Positions 44,843 to 53,338 of a stretch of 64,000 bases of DNA are shown in pieces. The position numbers were made by a program, and so were the translations under genes. The number at the start of each line of letters is the position of its first letter. The stretch's first letter is position 1. The notes below the pieces were generated by a model, which was not told the DNA's origin, made no database searches, and saw only the letters and a program-made list of their open reading frames with translations. Source of the stretch: Rhizobium lentis (GTDB lineage: Bacteria; Pseudomonadota; Alphaproteobacteria; Rhizobiales; Rhizobiaceae); NCBI RefSeq assembly GCF_017352135.1, contig NZ_CP071454.1, positions 2,381,001 to 2,445,000 on the forward strand, written 5' to 3'.

Positions 44843-45679
44843 ATGAAATCCCTTCAAGCCTATGTCATGAACGCGCTTTCCGATTTCCTCAAACCCCAAG
44901 AACAGGTTTCGATTTTCTCATTCGACTATTGGAGCAGTGCGAACGGGATTACAGTCGCTTCAACATTGATTGCGGCAGTGCTTGGTGCCTTATTTGGAAC
45001 ACTTGGAACGGCCGCCATCTCGTGGTGGCTTGCAAAACGCACCGCCACTGAACAACTACGCCGCGACGAGGCAGCAAGGATTGAAAAGAACAAGGCGGTC
45101 GCGCTCGAGATGTTCGTTAAGGCAATGACGATCACCAACCAGCTCTACTCGGTTCTCGGCCTCGTACTCAATATGCTTCAGACCGCTGAGAAGAAAGGCG
45201 TCGGTGATCTGGACCTTTGGCAGAAGGTTCTACCGATGTCAGGCATAACCAGCAATCCTGACCGTTTCACTGCACAGGAAGCGGCCGTTTTGATCGGCGC
45301 GAAAGAATTCGACGTTCCCACCAACCTGTTTCTTCTAGCGGAAAAGTACTTCAGCCTCACTGACAGCATTAATAGGTACTCGGAGCGCCGACTGCGTCTA
45401 ACCGATTTGCTTTCGGCAGAAATCGATGTTGGTGGCCTTGGTTCATCCAGGCTTTCGAAAGAACAGTATCAGCGGTATCAAGGACAAATGTACGAATTAA
45501 ACGACATGGCAGCCCAGATCTGCCAGGCCCTCACAGAAGATTTCGAATTTTCAAAGGATGTAACTGAAAAGATAGGTCCAACCTTCAAGAAGGTGCTGGC
45601 TGACGACGATTTTCCGACTGCTGTTTTCCCTGCTGAAGCTGAAGCGCGCTGCGCTGAATTTCGGAAATTTCTTGGTTGA
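44843..45679 (+). CDS. Hypothetical membrane protein with one transmembrane segment
   Basis: A 278-residue protein. A hydrophobic Gly/Ala-rich segment at about residues 36-62 (STLIAAVLGALFGTLGTAAI) is the only clear membrane span, followed by a charged stretch suggesting a cytoplasmic C-terminal domain of about 210 residues that is mostly helical (ALEMFVKAMTITNQLY, YSERRLRLTDLLS). No domain is recognised. It lies close behind the DUF4145 gene. A role as a partner of that gene is possible but not supported by motif evidence. Confidence 0.6.
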   Translation: MKSLQAYVMNALSDFLKPQEQVSIFSFDYWSSANGITVASTLIAAVLGALFGTLGTAAISWWLAKRTATEQLRRDEAARIEKNKAVALEMFVKAMTITNQLYSVLGLVLNMLQTAEKKGVGDLDLWQKVLPMSGITSNPDRFTAQEAAVLIGAKEFDVPTNLFLLAEKYFSLTDSINRYSERRLRLTDLLSAEIDVGGLGSSRLSKEQYQRYQGQMYELNDMAAQICQALTEDFEFSKDVTEKIGPTFKKVLADDDFPTAVFPAEAEARCAEFRKFLG

Positions 45680-45731
45680 ACGGCAAGGGAGGAAACCATG
45701 ACCTGATGCCGGCGCGATCACAAGCAAGCAT

Positions 45732-46553
45732 CTACTGGATGCTCGCAAAAACCTCCGAGACAACGGAGAATTTCGTGGCCTGCCACCGTCTGTAGTCAAG
45801 GACGAATTTCGCGGAAATCCAGCACTCCCCGCTCATTTGGCTAGCCTCCCATCCGAGCAGTCCTTGATTTTGCGCGGCCGCAAGCAATCTGCCGGCATGG
45901 CTGCGGGAAATCACATATTCGACCGCGATAAGTCGTGCGGAGACATCGCCGACCCAGGTGCGTTCGCCTAAGACCGGTGCCAGCGGCACCCGCGACATGA
46001 GGTCATGCAATATATTGCTTCCGGATTCGGACCTCGCGAACAGCGCAATGCTATCGGGGGGACTATACCAATCAGGATCGTTAAACAGCCGACGTGCGAT
46101 GCGAGGCTGAGCGCGATAGAGAATTGTCTCATCCTCCTGCGACCGCCGATACCGATCTCCTGCGTCCATGCCGTCCAAGGAGCGAAGGTGGCCTTCGAAC
46201 CATTGCCGAATGAGGGATTCAGCATAGGCGCTTGCTTGCAACGGGTTCGCGCGGCGATCTGTCGTCTGCGCCGGCTCAAGCAATTTGTAGTGCGCCATCT
46301 CCTTCAGATGTGAGACTGCGGTGTTATGGCTGGCGATGTGGTTCTCATCCAGAAATTTTCCGAGATTAGCGGCGGTCAAAGCAGGGCAGGACGGGTCGAG
46401 CTTCCGCTCAAAATGCAAAGCCAACGCCGCCTGGCTGAGAAGCCACTTCTGCAGATCGGCGACATAACGCACTATTCTGGGCGCTCTGTGATGGATTGCC
46501 AGCAAATCGAGTGCGGATTCGCGAAGAGCTGCGGCAAAGGAAGCGTTCGCCAT
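45732..46553 (-). CDS. Hypothetical protein, winged-helix-like
   Basis: A 273-residue protein. The first 120 residues contain ALTAANLGKFLDENHIASHNTAVSHLKEM, which has the spacing of a winged-helix recognition region with TAVSHLKEM as the likely recognition helix, followed by a wing-like TDRRANPLQ. The rest, including GERTWVGDVSARLIAVEYV, is not recognised. A transcription factor is the best guess. An upstream start at 46619 is possible but overlaps the small gene behind it. It converges on the membrane-protein gene. Confidence 0.6.
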   Translation of the reverse strand: MANASFAAALRESALDLLAIHHRAPRIVRYVADLQKWLLSQAALALHFERKLDPSCPALTAANLGKFLDENHIASHNTAVSHLKEMAHYKLLEPAQTTDRRANPLQASAYAESLIRQWFEGHLRSLDGMDAGDRYRRSQEDETILYRAQPRIARRLFNDPDWYSPPDSIALFARSESGSNILHDLMSRVPLAPVLGERTWVGDVSARLIAVEYVISRSHAGRLLAAAQNQGLLGWEASQMSGECWISAKFVLDYRRWQATKFSVVSEVFASIQ

Positions 46554-46581
46554 GAGATCTTCAACACTGTAGCTGCGGCAA

Positions 46582-46806
46582 CTATTCTGCAGTGAGGTTG
46601 AACACAAAGATATCGACATTTAAAACCGAATTGTATGCGCTGCTGACTCGGGATAATGAAGTACAGGAACCAGTGACTGCCACGTTATCCAAAATTTGCG
46701 TCCAGTTCGAGCGGGCTTTTGTTTGGTCACTGTAGTTGTTTGATCGCAAAGTTGACAGGACGTCTTCCCCTCCGAAATATCGGGCGCTATCGGCCGGGCT
46801 TTTCAT
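46582..46806 (-). CDS. Possible small protein upstream of the winged-helix gene
   Basis: A 74-residue frame ending 28 bases before the winged-helix gene, on the same strand. The composition (LRSNNYSDQTKARSNWTQIL, NVDIFVFNLTAE) is protein-like and A+T-rich, unlike the neighbouring core genes. No ribosome binding site or family is evident. If real it would be the first gene of a two-gene unit; it may also be chance. Confidence 0.33.
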   Translation of the reverse strand: MKSPADSARYFGGEDVLSTLRSNNYSDQTKARSNWTQILDNVAVTGSCTSLSRVSSAYNSVLNVDIFVFNLTAE

Positions 46807-46922
46807 GGAGAGAGTCTAGCCGTGACAAACGGAACATCCGGTGCGTCAGCCGAGTGCGGCACCGCACGACTGAACCTTCAGTCTCCGTCTGCTCCAGCTT
46901 CGGTATTTTCTGGCCCGCTGCC

Positions 46923-48104
46923 TCACGATCGCCGATTGAATGTCGCGAGCATTGCCGCGCCGGCCAAACCGGACAACAGAGACCCTAGCAGGATGCCCAT
47001 CTTCACGTGGTCCTGAACATGGGGATCGTCGAATGCAAGCAAGCCGATGAAAAGGCTCATGGTGAAGCCTATGCCGCAGAGGGCGGCCACGCCGATCATC
47101 TGCCCCCAGCTCGCCTTGGCGGGAAGGTCGGCTAGCCCGAGTTTGACGAGCAGAAAGACCGTGCTGAGAACGCCGACCAGTTTTCCAAGCAACAGGCCCG
47201 CCGCCACGCCGAGCGTCAATGGCTCTGTCAGCGTTGCTGCCGAGGCTCCGGAGAAGGAGACTCCGGCATTGGCGAAGCCGAAGATTGGAACAACAATGAA
47301 TGCGACGGGCTTGTGGAGGATGTGCTCGAGATGGTGCAACGGCGATTGGTCGTGGCTTGCTTCGGGCGTTCCCGGCGTCAGTTTCAGCGGAATAGTCAGA
47401 GCGAGAAGAACGCCGGCCAGCGTCGCGTGGATGCCGGATGCGAAGACGAGCACCCAAAGCAAGGCACCGAGCAGCAGATACGGCCAGAGCTTCAGTATTC
47501 TGGCGCGGTTCATGCCATAGAGCGCCGCGAACACCGCCGCGGCTCCCGCAAGCGCCACGAGGTTGAGGTCATTCGTGTAGAATAGCGCAATGACCACGAC
47601 CGCCCCCAGGTCATCGATGATTGCCAGCGCCGCCAGGAAGATCTTCAACGAGGCAGGCACGCGTGGGCCGAACAGCGAGATGACGCCGAGCGCGAATGCG
47701 ATGTCCGTCGCGGTCGGAATCGCCCAGCCACGCAGCGCGGCCGGGTTCTCCCAGTTGAACAGGATATAGAAGAGGGCGGGCAAGAGCATGCCTCCCATGG
47801 CCGCCGCCCCCGGAAGTATGCGGCGGCTCCAGCTCGAGAGCTGTCCATCCAGCATTTCGCGCTTGATCTCGAGCCCGACAAGGAGAAAGAACAGCGCCAT
47901 CAGCGCGTCGTTGATCCAGTGCAGCAGACTGAGCGGCCCCAGATAGATGTGAAGCGCTTGGAAGTAACCTTCTGCCAGCGGTGAGTTCGCCGTCGCGATT
48001 GCGGCAGCGGCGACAGCCATCAGCACCAGGCCGCCTGACGCTTCGCTATCGAGGAACTGGCGAAGGGTTGATCGGATAAGTCCTGGAGAGATAGGCGACG
48101 ACAC
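46923..48104 (-). CDS. nhaA: Na+/H+ antiporter NhaA
   Basis: A 393-residue polytopic protein with the NhaA hallmarks: the paired Asp residues in [19 protein letters not shown], which bind sodium and protons, and the N-terminal [18 protein letters not shown] and [24 protein letters not shown] segments. It exchanges Na+ or Li+ for protons at the inner membrane and helps pH and salt homeostasis. Translation probably starts with GTG at 48104, with GGAG upstream. It stands alone; the left neighbour is the accessory patch. Confidence 0.94.
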   Translation of the reverse strand: MSSPISPGLIRSTLRQFLDSEASGGLVLMAVAAAAIATANSPLAEGYFQALHIYLGPLSLLHWINDALMALFFLLVGLEIKREMLDGQLSSWSRRILPGAAAMGGMLLPALFYILFNWENPAALRGWAIPTATDIAFALGVISLFGPRVPASLKIFLAALAIIDDLGAVVVIALFYTNDLNLVALAGAAAVFAALYGMNRARILKLWPYLLLGALLWVLVFASGIHATLAGVLLALTIPLKLTPGTPEASHDQSPLHHLEHILHKPVAFIVVPIFGFANAGVSFSGASAATLTEPLTLGVAAGLLLGKLVGVLSTVFLLVKLGLADLPAKASWGQMIGVAALCGIGFTMSLFIGLLAFDDPHVQDHVKMGILLGSLLSGLAGAAMLATFNRRS

Positions 48105-48438
48105 CGGTCAGCGCTCCCTGTGTTTTGGAAGGTCGATCTTCAGTCTCCGTCGATTTCGGGAAAGCCCGCGGCGCACGCAGCACACGCCATCGCCCCCAAG
48201 ATAAAGGGGTCGCATCGCCATTTCCAGCGAAATCGGCCGATGCGGAATCGATCATGGATCTGTTGACGATCGAAAGTCGTTGGGCAGCGACGTCTGGTCG
48301 GTCACGGCAGGAGGAGGGGCGGGCTCAATACCCCTCCACCAGAAGTGCTAGGGCTGCATAGCGCATCGAAGTTGACCTTGTCGAACATGGATCGAAGCAT
48401 TGCTAGTTCCTCGGTTTTGAAATGATGTGGTTGTCGGC
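48105..48438. other. Intergenic region between nhaA and the N-acetyltransferase gene
   Basis: No convincing gene or structured RNA is seen. It should contain the leftward nhaA promoter and the end of the leftward N-acetyltransferase transcript. Confidence 0.35.
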
Positions 48439-49284
48439 TCACGCCGCCCTGTCGCGGCGGATCGCCTGGAGGCACTCCCAGACGCGGCCGGGCAGGGGGA
48501 CGTCGAGACCGAATACGGTTTCGAACGTGTCGCCGAGATGGCCGGCGCTCGTAATGCGTTCTTCGCTGAGGCTGTTCGCCGTCACCCGGCGCAGACAGTC
48601 ATTCTGGACGGCGACGTAGCCGTCCGCCGTGTGCCGCAGGACCGCGAGCGCATTGGTGAACGGCGAGCCGGGATCTTGCATCAGCCAACCATGCGTTGCG
48701 GCCATCGCGGCTTCGTCGCTGTGGTCGAGCTGAAAATCAAAGCTTTTGGCGATGCCGCGCTCATGATTAGTGAAGCGCAGCCAGCTCCCGTCGGCCGGCA
48801 TGATGGAGAAGTCGAAGCCGCGTTGGCTGATCGGCCCGGTCACAAGCGGCACCGGTTCGATGATGGCGTCCGCTACACCGACCTCGGCGAGATAGGGACG
48901 GTCGAGGTCGACCCGCAGCGTCAGATGATTGCCGATGGCGATGTCGCCGAGCTTTTCCCGGTCGACGGCGCCGCAAAGGCGCGTCACATGGAAGCCCAGT
49001 GTTGTAAGCGCGGCGCCGAAGAGGCCGTTCATCTCATAACACCAGCCGCCGCGCCGCCTCTCGACCATCTTGGCGAATGCCGCAGCCGGGCTGACCGCGG
49101 AAGGCCATCCCATGAAGGCGTCCAATGCCTCCCACGTAAAACTCAGGAGATGGGCGCGGTGCAAGTGGGACAAGCTGTCGATATCGAGGCGGGACGGCCG
49201 CTCGACTCCGATCCGGGCCAGATAAGCATCGAGCTGCGGGGCTGTCAGGGGCATTGCGTTTTCGTTCGAAGGTGCATGTGTCAT
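48439..49284 (-). CDS. Arylamine N-acetyltransferase family protein
   Basis: A 281-residue protein with the NAT motif RRGGWCYEMNGLFG, placing the catalytic Cys at C82, and a His at H120 in GNHLTLRV. The expected third residue, Asp in YLVDVGFG of typical NATs, is Glu here (E134 in YLAEVGVAD). The enzyme family transfers acetyl from acetyl-CoA to aromatic amines and hydrazines. AAGGAGA sits eight bases before the chosen start at 49284; an ATG at 49302 would swallow that site. It is co-oriented with the cupin gene, 60 bases further on. Confidence 0.85.
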   Translation of the reverse strand: MTHAPSNENAMPLTAPQLDAYLARIGVERPSRLDIDSLSHLHRAHLLSFTWEALDAFMGWPSAVSPAAAFAKMVERRRGGWCYEMNGLFGAALTTLGFHVTRLCGAVDREKLGDIAIGNHLTLRVDLDRPYLAEVGVADAIIEPVPLVTGPISQRGFDFSIMPADGSWLRFTNHERGIAKSFDFQLDHSDEAAMAATHGWLMQDPGSPFTNALAVLRHTADGYVAVQNDCLRRVTANSLSEERITSAGHLGDTFETVFGLDVPLPGRVWECLQAIRRDRAA

Positions 49285-49342
49285 GGTTCGGTCTCCTTTC
49301 AATTGGACCGTTGCTCAGGTTCGGTGGTGCGTTGCTGTTGGT

Positions 49343-49801
49343 TCAGGCGACCTTGCGGCCGTCCTCAGGCAGGAAAGTCAGCCCGAAACGCTTGCCGATC
49401 GAGGCGATCTGCTCGGCTGTTTCAGGCTTGCAGAGTTCTATGATCGGAAAGAAACTTTCGAACCCGCCCGGCGTGACGACGACCATGAGGCGGCCCTCCG
49501 CCTTGCCCACATTGCGGAAACGGTGCGGCACACCGCGCGGCAATGCGATACAGCCGCCTTCCGCAAGTTCGACATAATCGCCGGCGCACCAGAAGCCGAA
49601 GCGCCCGGCAAGCACGCGGAAGAACTCGTCCTCGCGCTCGTGCACGTGCAGCGGCGGTCCTTCGCCGGCCGGCACGAAAGCTTCGAACATGCCGAGCGAA
49701 CCGCCGGTATTGGCCGCCATCATGCGGATGACATGCTTGCCGAACGCCATTGCGGGCGTCCCACGGCCGGACGGCGAGACCGCAGCTTGGATGAATGTCA
49801 T
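49343..49801 (-). CDS. Cupin-domain protein
   Basis: A 152-residue single-domain cupin. Motif one is seen in PLHVHEREDEFFRVLAGRFGF with two His and two Glu suited to metal binding, and motif two in LPRGVPHRFRNVG. Family proteins may be dioxygenases, isomerases or sensors; nothing fixes the reaction. GGAG before the ATG at 49801 supports this start; upstream in-frame codons lie in the promoter and run into the LysR gene. It is divergent from a LysR gene, so it is probably that regulator's target. Confidence 0.82.
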   Translation of the reverse strand: MTFIQAAVSPSGRGTPAMAFGKHVIRMMAANTGGSLGMFEAFVPAGEGPPLHVHEREDEFFRVLAGRFGFWCAGDYVELAEGGCIALPRGVPHRFRNVGKAEGRLMVVVTPGGFESFFPIIELCKPETAEQIASIGKRFGLTFLPEDGRKVA

Positions 49802-49898
49802 GTCGGGCTCCTTTGCTTGAGAACACCCCACGATTACTTTGCGTCCTCTCCCATGATAAGAGGGATAAATTGGCATCATTGTATGGATAATTGCACTC

Positions 49899-50792
49899 AT
49901 GAAGACGCTTGATCCGCTGGACGGGATTGCCGCATTTCTAACGGTTTCCACACATCTGAGCTTCACCAAGGCGGCCGAAGAACTGGGCATGGGGCGCGCG
50001 ACGGTCGGCGCTCAGGTCCGGCAGCTCGAGGATCGCCTCGGCATTCGCCTCTTTCAGAGATCGACACGCAAGATCGCCCTGACCGAGGCCGGCGCCGCCT
50101 ACAGGGAAGCGCTTTCGGGAATCCTGCCGCAGATAAGAGAGGCCGAACGGGCCGCAATCTCGTTTCAGAAGGAAGCTGTCGGGCGATTGCGGGTGTCGGC
50201 GCCACCCGACCTCGGGCAGCTCGTGATCGTGCCGGCAGTTTCGGAGTTCCTCAAACTCAATCCGGCCGTGTCTATCGAACTCGACCTGTCACATCGGCCG
50301 GTAAACTTGGTCGAGGATGGCTTCGACCTTGCAATTCGAGGCCGCCTTGAAGTCGATATCAATCTCATCACCCGACAACTGGCTACATCGTCGATCGTGA
50401 TTTCCGCTTCACCGGCCTATATTGCCGAACACGGGGCACCAATGACGCCGCACGACCTCGCTCAGCACGCCTGCCTCCACTTCGCCGAACTAAGATGGGG
50501 GCGGATTTGGCCGTTCAGCAGGCACGGTGAGGAGTTTCGCATTCCCATCGTACCCCGCCTGGAACTTAATCATAGTCTTGGTCTGCGCGACGCCGCCGTG
50601 CTCGGACTCGGCATCGTCCTTCTGCCCGACTTTATCGTCGGGGAAGACCTCAGGCAGGGCCGGTTGGTCCGTCTTCTCCCCGATTGGGACATCAGCACGA
50701 TACAGTTGCAAGCGGTCTATCCGGCCAATCGCCATATCGCCGTAAAGGTCCGACGCTTCGTCTCTTTCCTGGCAGGCAAACTGCAACGATAG
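49899..50792 (+). CDS. LysR family transcriptional regulator
   Basis: A 297-residue LTTR. The N-terminal winged HTH is DGIAAFLTVSTHLSFTKAAEEL, then MGRATVGAQVRQLEDRLGIRL; the substrate-binding domain follows, with SAPPDLGQLVIVPAVSEFL and the typical DLAIRGRL stretch. It is divergent from the cupin gene with about 100 bases between, and T-N11-A type sequences occur there (for example around 49872-49892). It likely activates the cupin gene in response to an unknown co-inducer. No strong ribosome site precedes the ATG. Confidence 0.88.
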   Translation: MKTLDPLDGIAAFLTVSTHLSFTKAAEELGMGRATVGAQVRQLEDRLGIRLFQRSTRKIALTEAGAAYREALSGILPQIREAERAAISFQKEAVGRLRVSAPPDLGQLVIVPAVSEFLKLNPAVSIELDLSHRPVNLVEDGFDLAIRGRLEVDINLITRQLATSSIVISASPAYIAEHGAPMTPHDLAQHACLHFAELRWGRIWPFSRHGEEFRIPIVPRLELNHSLGLRDAAVLGLGIVLLPDFIVGEDLRQGRLVRLLPDWDISTIQLQAVYPANRHIAVKVRRFVSFLAGKLQR

Positions 50793-50799
50793 ACGACGT

Positions 50800-51190
50800 C
50801 AGCGGCTGCCGCCGAACAGAGTCTGCGATCAGCACGCCCGAGCCTGTTGCCGCCGACCGAGAAATCCGCGTTGTCCATCACCGCTTCGATGACGGCGTCT
50901 TCTCGATGGCACTTACATCGTGAAGGGCGTCGCCGGCACACTGCTGCGCCTGATGCTCGACTGGCATCTGAGCGACGGCAGACGCGAGTTCACCAACCGG
51001 GAAATGGGGTTGACGGCCGGCGCACGCATGCCGGAGATCAAAGACAATCCCGAACCGGCTCTTTGCTATTGCGGCGTCGGCTCGAAGAAAAGCGGGCGCC
51101 CCTACACCTCGCCCGCGTCGGCAAGGGCCGCGAGTTTGGAGAGATCCGTCGGGCGCTCCAACGAGTACCGCCAATGTCCAAGTACGAGGC
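50800..51190 (+). pseudogene. Frameshifted remnant of a regulator-like protein
   Basis: Protein-like text is spread over several frames: EIRVVHHRFDDGVFS, then IVKGVAGTLLRLMLDWHL with SDGRREFTNREMGL and MPEIKDNPE, then SLLLRRRLEEKRAPLHLARVG. The middle and last parts resemble a winged-helix C-terminal domain. No single frame spans the region, so at least two frameshifts are needed. This remnant fills most of the gap before the bufferin operon. The original family is a guess. Confidence 0.45.
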
Positions 51191-51238
51191 TGTACCATCC
51201 CGGTGAAGCTCGATCACTAATTCGTGTTCGTCATGCCT

Positions 51239-51264
51239 GTAACAAAGGGGATTGCTGGCTCGAA
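51239..51264 (+). promoter_or_regulatory. Sigma-F (ECF) type promoter upstream of bufA
   Basis: GTAACA-N16-CGAA, 57 bases before the bufA start. It matches, with one difference, the GTAACC-N16-CGAA motif that I recall for Caulobacter SigF, an ECF sigma factor controlling DUF2282 operons in metal stress. No other -35/-10 pair of similar quality is seen here. No sigma-F gene lies in this window. Confidence 0.6.
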
Positions 51265-51320
51265 GGAAAGACTATGCGGCCGATGACCGGTCCGCGGACA
51301 TTTGCAAGAGGAGACCATCC

Positions 51321-51608
51321 ATGAACCGTTCCACTCTTAGCCTTGCCCTCGCAGGCTCGCTCGCCACTGCCCTTTCATCTGCTGTCTTCGCCGCGCCGCT
51401 GCCGGCGGAGAAAATGGTGGGCAACGAGAAATGCTATGGCATCGCGCTCAAGGGCCAAAATGATTGCGCCGCGGGTGCTGGCACGACCTGCGCAGGGACA
51501 TCGACGATGGATTATCAGGGCAACGCCTGGAAGGCCGTGCCGGCCGGCACATGCACCAGCATGAATGTCAACGGGCACATGGGTAAGCTCGAACCGACCA
51601 AAGGCTGA
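51321..51608 (+). CDS. bufA: Bufferin precursor peptide (DUF2282)
   Basis: A 95-residue DUF2282 peptide with a signal sequence ending near AVFA-AP (residue 24). The mature part carries exactly four Cys (C38, C49, C57, C78) in the family pattern EKCYGIA, NDC, TTCAGTS and PAGTC. Such peptides are modified by the MNIO enzyme encoded next to them and, as established in recent work on bufferins, exported to the periplasm to sequester copper. AAGAGGAGA precedes the start. It heads the four-gene unit; the promoter motif lies upstream and a GC hairpin follows the stop. Confidence 0.88.
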   Translation: MNRSTLSLALAGSLATALSSAVFAAPLPAEKMVGNEKCYGIALKGQNDCAAGAGTTCAGTSTMDYQGNAWKAVPAGTCTSMNVNGHMGKLEPTKG

Positions 51609-51617
51609 CGCAAAGGC

Positions 51618-51650
51618 GGAGGCCCGATGCCTGGGCCTCCGTCCTTTTCT
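51618..51650 (+). terminator. Intercistronic hairpin between bufA and bufB
   Basis: CGGAGGCCC-N7-GGGCCTCCG followed by TCCTTTTC, a perfect 9-bp GC stem ten bases after the bufA stop. It looks like a partial terminator or RNA stabiliser, which would give more precursor mRNA than enzyme mRNA. Confidence 0.68.
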
Positions 51651-51671
51651 GGCTAAACCGGGAGAACTGCG

Positions 51672-52559
51672 ATGACCGCTTCAGCAAACCAGCCCGTCCT
51701 CCTGCCGACGCGGGCAGGCCTGGGCCTCAAGCCCGAGCATTACGAGGCTATTCTGGCCGATCTGCCGGATGTCGGCTTCTTCGAGGTGCACGCCGAGAAC
51801 TATATGGGCGCAGGTGGGCCGCCGCATCGCTATCTCCAAGCCATCACGGAACACTATCCGCTTTCGCTGCACGGTGTAGGCTTGTCGATCGGGGCGGCGC
51901 GCGGGCTCGACAAGGCGCATCTGAAACGGCTTCGCAGCTTGCTCGACCGCTATCGGCCGCGGAGCTTTTCCGAACACCTGGCCTGGTCGACGCATGACAC
52001 GGGATTTCTCAACGATCTGCTGCCGCTGCCCTACACGGAAGAAACGCTGCTGCGCGTCGTCGACCATGTCGATGAAACGCAACAGGCGCTCGGCCGACAG
52101 TTGCTGCTGGAAAATCCGTCTACCTACATACTGTTCGCCGACAGTACGATCGACGAGGTGGATTTTCTGGCGGCGATCGCTGAGCGAACGGGCTGTGGCC
52201 TTCTGCTCGACGTGAATAATGTGATGGTCTCGGCGGTGAACCATCGGCTCGATGCCGCCGCCTATATCGATCGTTTTCCGGTCGAGTTCGTCGGCGAAAT
52301 TCACCTTGCCGGTTACGACGAAACGGTCGACCCCGCCGGCGATCGGCTGCTGATCGACGCGCACGCTACGTCGGTGACGAGTGACGTGTTGGCGCTCTAC
52401 GAACATACGCTCGCGCGCACCGGGGCGCTTCCGACGCTGATTGAATGGGACAACAATGTTCCGGATTTCGTCACGCTGTATTCAGAGGCGAAACGCGCGG
52501 ATGCGATGCTTGCCGCTGAAACGTTTCGCCGCGGCGGGCGCCGGATCCGGGCGGCGTGA
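51672..52559 (+). CDS. bufB: MNIO-family (DUF692) bufferin-modifying enzyme
   Basis: A 295-residue TIM-barrel protein of the multinuclear non-heme iron oxidase (MNIO, DUF692) family. Conserved metal-binding pieces are visible: [10 protein letters not shown] near residue 40, [32 protein letters not shown] and EIHLAGY, then LIEWDNN near the C-terminus. These enzymes convert Cys in the partner peptide; in bufferins the central Cys become thiooxazole groups, according to published work I recall. GGGAGAA precedes the start. It lies between the precursor and the DUF2063 gene and its stop overlaps the next start. Confidence 0.92.
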   Translation: MTASANQPVLLPTRAGLGLKPEHYEAILADLPDVGFFEVHAENYMGAGGPPHRYLQAITEHYPLSLHGVGLSIGAARGLDKAHLKRLRSLLDRYRPRSFSEHLAWSTHDTGFLNDLLPLPYTEETLLRVVDHVDETQQALGRQLLLENPSTYILFADSTIDEVDFLAAIAERTGCGLLLDVNNVMVSAVNHRLDAAAYIDRFPVEFVGEIHLAGYDETVDPAGDRLLIDAHATSVTSDVLALYEHTLARTGALPTLIEWDNNVPDFVTLYSEAKRADAMLAAETFRRGGRRIRAA

Positions 52560-52561
52560 CG

Positions 52562-53338
52562 ATGGATTTCGAAACCGCTCAAACCGCCTTCGCCGATGCC
52601 TTGCTGCATGCCGGCCGGCCCGTGCCGGACGGCATCGTCAACGCACGCGGCAAGCCCGACGCGGCGCGGTTTGCCGTATACCGAAACAATGTGTTCGTCG
52701 GGCTGACAAAAGCATTGGCGCAACGCTTTCCGGTGACGGAGAGGCTGGTTGGTTCGGAATTCTTCGTGGCCATGGCGCGGGCCTACGCCCAGGATCATAA
52801 GCCGGCCTCGCCCCTGATCATGAACTATGGAGACGATTTCCCCGATTTCATCATAGCTTTCGAGCCTGCAGGCGCGCTTGCTTATCTGCCTGATATCGCC
52901 CGGCTGGAGGCTGCCTGGACGGACGCCTACCACGCCGCGGACAGCGTGGCTTTCGATCTTGCTGCACTCAAAGCCGTGGCGCCCGATATGCTTTCGGATT
53001 TGCGCCTCGTCCCACACCCCTCAGCGCACCTGATCCAGTCGAGGTTTCCGATTGGTTCGATCTGGGGCGCACATCAAGAGGAGACGGTTCCACCGGTCTC
53101 CGACGGGGGCGGGCAAGCGGTCTTGGTCGTACGGCCGGCGATGTCGGTCAATGTTCATGTCCTGCCGCCGCAGGACGCCGTCTTTGCAGCCGCCTTGTTC
53201 AACGCCGCCACCTTTGGCGAGGCGGCGCAGGCGGCACTTGCAGCTGCCCCCGAATTCGATTTCGGAACGACGCTTGTCGGCCTTGCCGGTCTCGGCGCGT
53301 TCAGCACCCTTCAGCAGTATAAAGGAAACTCCCTATGA
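52562..53338 (+). CDS. bufC: DUF2063 partner protein of the MNIO
   Basis: A 258-residue protein of the DUF2063 (putative DNA-binding) family, always found with MNIO enzymes and thought to help recognise the precursor peptide. The N-terminal part (FADALLHAGRPVPDGIV, RFAVYRNNVFVGLTKALAQRFP) is the characteristic helical segment; the C-terminal part contains GTTLVGLAGLGAFSTLQQY. The start is at ATG 52562; a GTG at 52556 overlapping the bufB stop is also possible. It overlaps the DoxX gene by four bases (ATGA). Confidence 0.88.
   Translation: MDFETAQTAFADALLHAGRPVPDGIVNARGKPDAARFAVYRNNVFVGLTKALAQRFPVTERLVGSEFFVAMARAYAQDHKPASPLIMNYGDDFPDFIIAFEPAGALAYLPDIARLEAAWTDAYHAADSVAFDLAALKAVAPDMLSDLRLVPHPSAHLIQSRFPIGSIWGAHQEETVPPVSDGGGQAVLVVRPAMSVNVHVLPPQDAVFAAALFNAATFGEAAQAALAAAPEFDFGTTLVGLAGLGAFSTLQQYKGNSL

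Noticed and set aside
42670..46806. A genomic island integrated at tRNA-Phe with attL/attR
   Set aside because: No integrase gene and no second copy of the tRNA 3' end could be found in the window, so attachment sites are not called.
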